7,415 bases of DNA from contig CAZYJG010000066.1 in assembly GCA_964647745.1 (NCBI GenBank), positions 1 through 7,415 on the forward strand, in the 5' to 3' direction. This DNA comes from Thiopontia sp964647745. GTDB taxonomy: Bacteria; Pseudomonadota; Gammaproteobacteria; GCF-002020875. Positions within the stretch are counted from its first letter, which is position 1; each line of letters starts with the position of its first letter. The position numbers and the translations under genes are program-made. Under the pieces are notes generated by a model. That model searched no databases, was not told the DNA's origin, and saw nothing but the letters and a program-made list of their open reading frames with translations. Shown piece by piece: positions 6,009-7,415 of the stretch.

Positions 6009-6890
6009 ATGGCAATTACTGCAAGTCAGGTAAAGGAACTACGCGAGCGTACAGGCGCTGGCATGATGGAGTGCAAGAAGGTACTGGTTGAGACCGATGG
6101 TGATATCGATGCGGCCATTGAGAACCTGAGAAAGTCTGGTCTTGCCAAGGCAGACAAGAAGGCCTCTCGTGTTGCTGCTGAGGGTGTTGTGGCCATCAGT
6201 GTCAGTGAGGATGGCTCACGTGGTGTGATGGCCGAGGTGAACTGTGAGACCGATTTTGTTGCCAAGGGCGATGAGTTCATCGAGTTTGCCAATCAGGTGG
6301 CGGCCACCGTGCTGGCCAACGCTCCAGCCGATGTGGAGGCGCTTAATGCAATGGATCTGGTTGGTGGCTCCAATACCGTTGAGGGGCGTCGCCAGGAGCT
6401 GATCGCAAAGCTGGGTGAGAATATGACAGTGCGTCGCTTCTCCGTGGTTGACTCAGAGGGTGGGGTGATTGGTGCCTACTCTCATGGTGGACGCATTGGT
6501 GTGATGACCGCCCTTCAGGGTGGTGATGCAGTGCTGGCCAAGGATGTCTCCATGCATGTTGCTGCAAGTCGTCCTGTTGCCCTTTCCGAGGAGGATCTTG
6601 CTCCTGAAATGCTGGAGAAGGAGAAGGAGATCTTCTCTGCCCAGGCAGCAGAGAGTGGAAAGCCTGAAAACATCATCGAGAAGATGGTTGTGGGCAGAAT
6701 GAAGAAGTTTGTCAATGAGGTTACCCTGCTGGGTCAGCCCTTTGTAAAGGATCCGGATGTTACCGTTGCCAAGTTGATGGACAATAATGGCGCGAAGATC
6801 GTCCAGTTTGCCCGCCTGGAGGTGGGTGAGGGGATCGAGAAGAAGGAAGAGAACTTTGCGGATGAGGTGATGGCACAGGTTAAAGGTTAA
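6009..6890 (+). CDS. tsf: Translation elongation factor Ts
   Basis: EF-Ts is the guanine-nucleotide exchange factor that releases GDP from EF-Tu so it can be recharged with GTP. The 293-residue protein is close to the usual length (283 in E. coli). Both family signatures are visible: LRERTGAGMMECK (11-23) in the N-terminal UBA-like domain that contacts EF-Tu, and EVNCETDFVAK (76-86), whose Asp82-Phe83 correspond to the pair that inserts next to the EF-Tu Mg2+ site. The central core/dimerisation region follows, then a C-terminal module ending in a helical stretch (about 265-293). The start is set by AAGGAG (5995-6000) 8 nt upstream of ATG. Only 13 nt separate it from rpsB, so the pair is cotranscribed and probably shares S2 feedback control. 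A strong terminator begins about 20 nt after the stop. Confidence 0.98.
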   Translation: MAITASQVKELRERTGAGMMECKKVLVETDGDIDAAIENLRKSGLAKADKKASRVAAEGVVAISVSEDGSRGVMAEVNCETDFVAKGDEFIEFANQVAATVLANAPADVEALNAMDLVGGSNTVEGRRQELIAKLGENMTVRRFSVVDSEGGVIGAYSHGGRIGVMTALQGGDAVLAKDVSMHVAASRPVALSEEDLAPEMLEKEKEIFSAQAAESGKPENIIEKMVVGRMKKFVNEVTLLGQPFVKDPDVTVAKLMDNNGAKIVQFARLEVGEGIEKKEENFADEVMAQVKG

Positions 6891-6910
6891 GCAACCGATG
6901 TCATCATAAG

Positions 6911-6947
6911 AAAAAAAGCCTTCCAATATTTTGGGAGGCTTTTTTTT
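6911..6947 (+). terminator. Intrinsic terminator of rpsB-tsf
   Basis: The stem pairs GCCTTCC (6918-6924) with GGGAGGC (6933-6939), with one G-U pair, around an 8-nt AT-rich loop. It is followed by eight T residues (6940-6947). A run of seven A residues (6911-6917) on the left can extend the stem by pairing with the T-run, which also makes the element symmetric and potentially active in both directions. It starts about 20 nt after the tsf stop and separates rpsB-tsf from pyrH. Confidence 0.93.
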
Positions 6948-6976
6948 GGAAAAGACAAGTTGTAACTACTGAGGAG

Positions 6977-7008
6977 ACAGAGTTCCAACAACCTCTGTGC
7001 CCTCTGTG
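6977..7008 (+). repeat. Short direct repeat with small hairpin in the tsf-pyrH spacer
   Basis: CCTCTGTG occurs at 6992-6999 and again at 7001-7008, one copy every 9 bp. ACAGAG at 6977-6982 can pair with CTCTGT at either 6993-6998 (10-nt loop) or 7002-7007, giving two alternative small hairpins. The spacer from the terminator to pyrH (6948-7047) otherwise holds only the pyrH Shine-Dalgarno. I see no convincing -35/-10 pair for pyrH, although the preceding terminator implies pyrH needs its own promoter or relies on read-through. Function of the repeat is unknown. Confidence 0.45.
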
Positions 7009-7047
7009 GAGAGAAGCTGTTTGTTACTGAATTTAAAGGAGCCATCC

Positions 7048-7415
7048 ATGTCAGATCAACCCATCTACCGTCGTGTGTTATTGAAGCTCAGTGGAGAGGC
7101 CCTGATGGGAGAGGGGTGTCAGGGGATTGACCCCCATATCCTGGCTCAGATGGTGGAGGAGATCTCTGCGATTACAGCGCTTGGGGTTCAGGTTGCAATA
7201 GTAATTGGTGGAGGAAACTACTGTCGCGGGGCAAGTCTGGCCGAGGTTGGGGTTGATCGTGTGACCGGGGACCAGATGGGAATGCTGGCCACGGTGATGA
7301 ATGCCATTGCAATGCGTGATGCACTGAGCCAGGCGGGGGTTGCCGCCCGGACTATGTCGGCATTCAAGATCTCCAAGGTGTGTGACGAGTACAATACGCG
7401 TGATGCAATCTCGGC
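7048..7415 (+). CDS. pyrH: UMP kinase (uridylate kinase), N-terminal part, cut by window end
   Basis: PyrH phosphorylates UMP to UDP with ATP, an essential step of pyrimidine nucleotide synthesis. It is a hexameric amino-acid-kinase-fold enzyme, allosterically controlled by GTP and UTP in bacteria. The window contains the first 122 codons of about 240, in frame to the end. RVLLKLSGEAL (9-19) carries the nucleotide-binding Lys13 and SGE. VIGGGNYCRG (52-61) is the glycine-rich UMP-binding turn with Arg60, and GDQMGMLATVMNAIAMRDAL (74-93) is the conserved helix region. AAAGGAG (7035-7041) sits 6 nt before the ATG and sets the start. The order rpsB-tsf-pyrH is typical, and frr would be expected next. 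The turn has Tyr58-Cys59 where E. coli has Leu-Phe (GGGNLFRG), a minor oddity. Confidence 0.96.
   Translation, partial: MSDQPIYRRVLLKLSGEALMGEGCQGIDPHILAQMVEEISAITALGVQVAIVIGGGNYCRGASLAEVGVDRVTGDQMGMLATVMNAIAMRDALSQAGVAARTMSAFKISKVCDEYNTRDAIS

Noticed and set aside
5159..6010. 283-codon open frame on the minus strand
   Set aside because: It is antisense to the whole of rpsB, which is certain from its homology; its product has no recognisable motif.
6960..7030. Promoter for pyrH
   Set aside because: TTGTAA (6960-6965) resembles a -35, but nothing like TATAAT lies 16-18 nt downstream. A promoter is expected here but none can be supported.

Overview
The window is a housekeeping block from a gammaproteobacterial chromosome. 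The evidence is the divergent arrangement map / rpsB-tsf-pyrH, with glnD directly behind map, together with close similarity of the S2, EF-Ts, MetAP and GlnD proteins to their Escherichia and Pseudomonas counterparts. Base composition is moderately GC-rich by eye. The order or family cannot be fixed from the sequence. A DapL-like aminotransferase behind glnD, instead of DapC or DapD, suggests a lineage outside the enterics and pseudomonads.

Left half, minus strand, read right to left: map (methionine aminopeptidase), glnD (PII uridylyltransferase / uridylyl-removing enzyme), an unrecognised very acidic 115-residue protein ending in CxxCxxC, and a DapL-type PLP aminotransferase. map overlaps glnD by 11 bp and glnD overlaps the small gene by 4 bp (ATGA). 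A 63-nt gap precedes the aminotransferase. A strong hairpin at the window edge closes the unit. This looks like one operon joining protein maturation, nitrogen sensing and probably lysine/cell-wall precursor or alanine metabolism.

Centre (5088-5257): a 170-bp divergent control region. A good sigma70-type promoter with a GC-rich discriminator faces rpsB. Its -10 is part of the perfect palindrome AGTATACT, so it can also serve as the -10 of a promoter facing map. The roughly 108-nt rpsB leader folds into a long hairpin capped by a UUCG tetraloop, at the position of the enterobacterial t44/rpsB leader, where S2 autoregulates its own synthesis.

Right half, plus strand: rpsB and tsf are only 13 nt apart and clearly cotranscribed. 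A classic intrinsic terminator follows. A 98-nt spacer with a small direct repeat then leads into pyrH (UMP kinase), which is cut by the window end after 122 codons.

All long open frames other than these seven genes are antisense or out-of-frame shadows. I see no mobile element, CRISPR array, tRNA or rRNA, and no dramatic new system. The points most worth checking are the aminotransferase in the dapC slot, the unknown acidic Cys-tailed protein, the symmetric divergent promoter and the rpsB leader.
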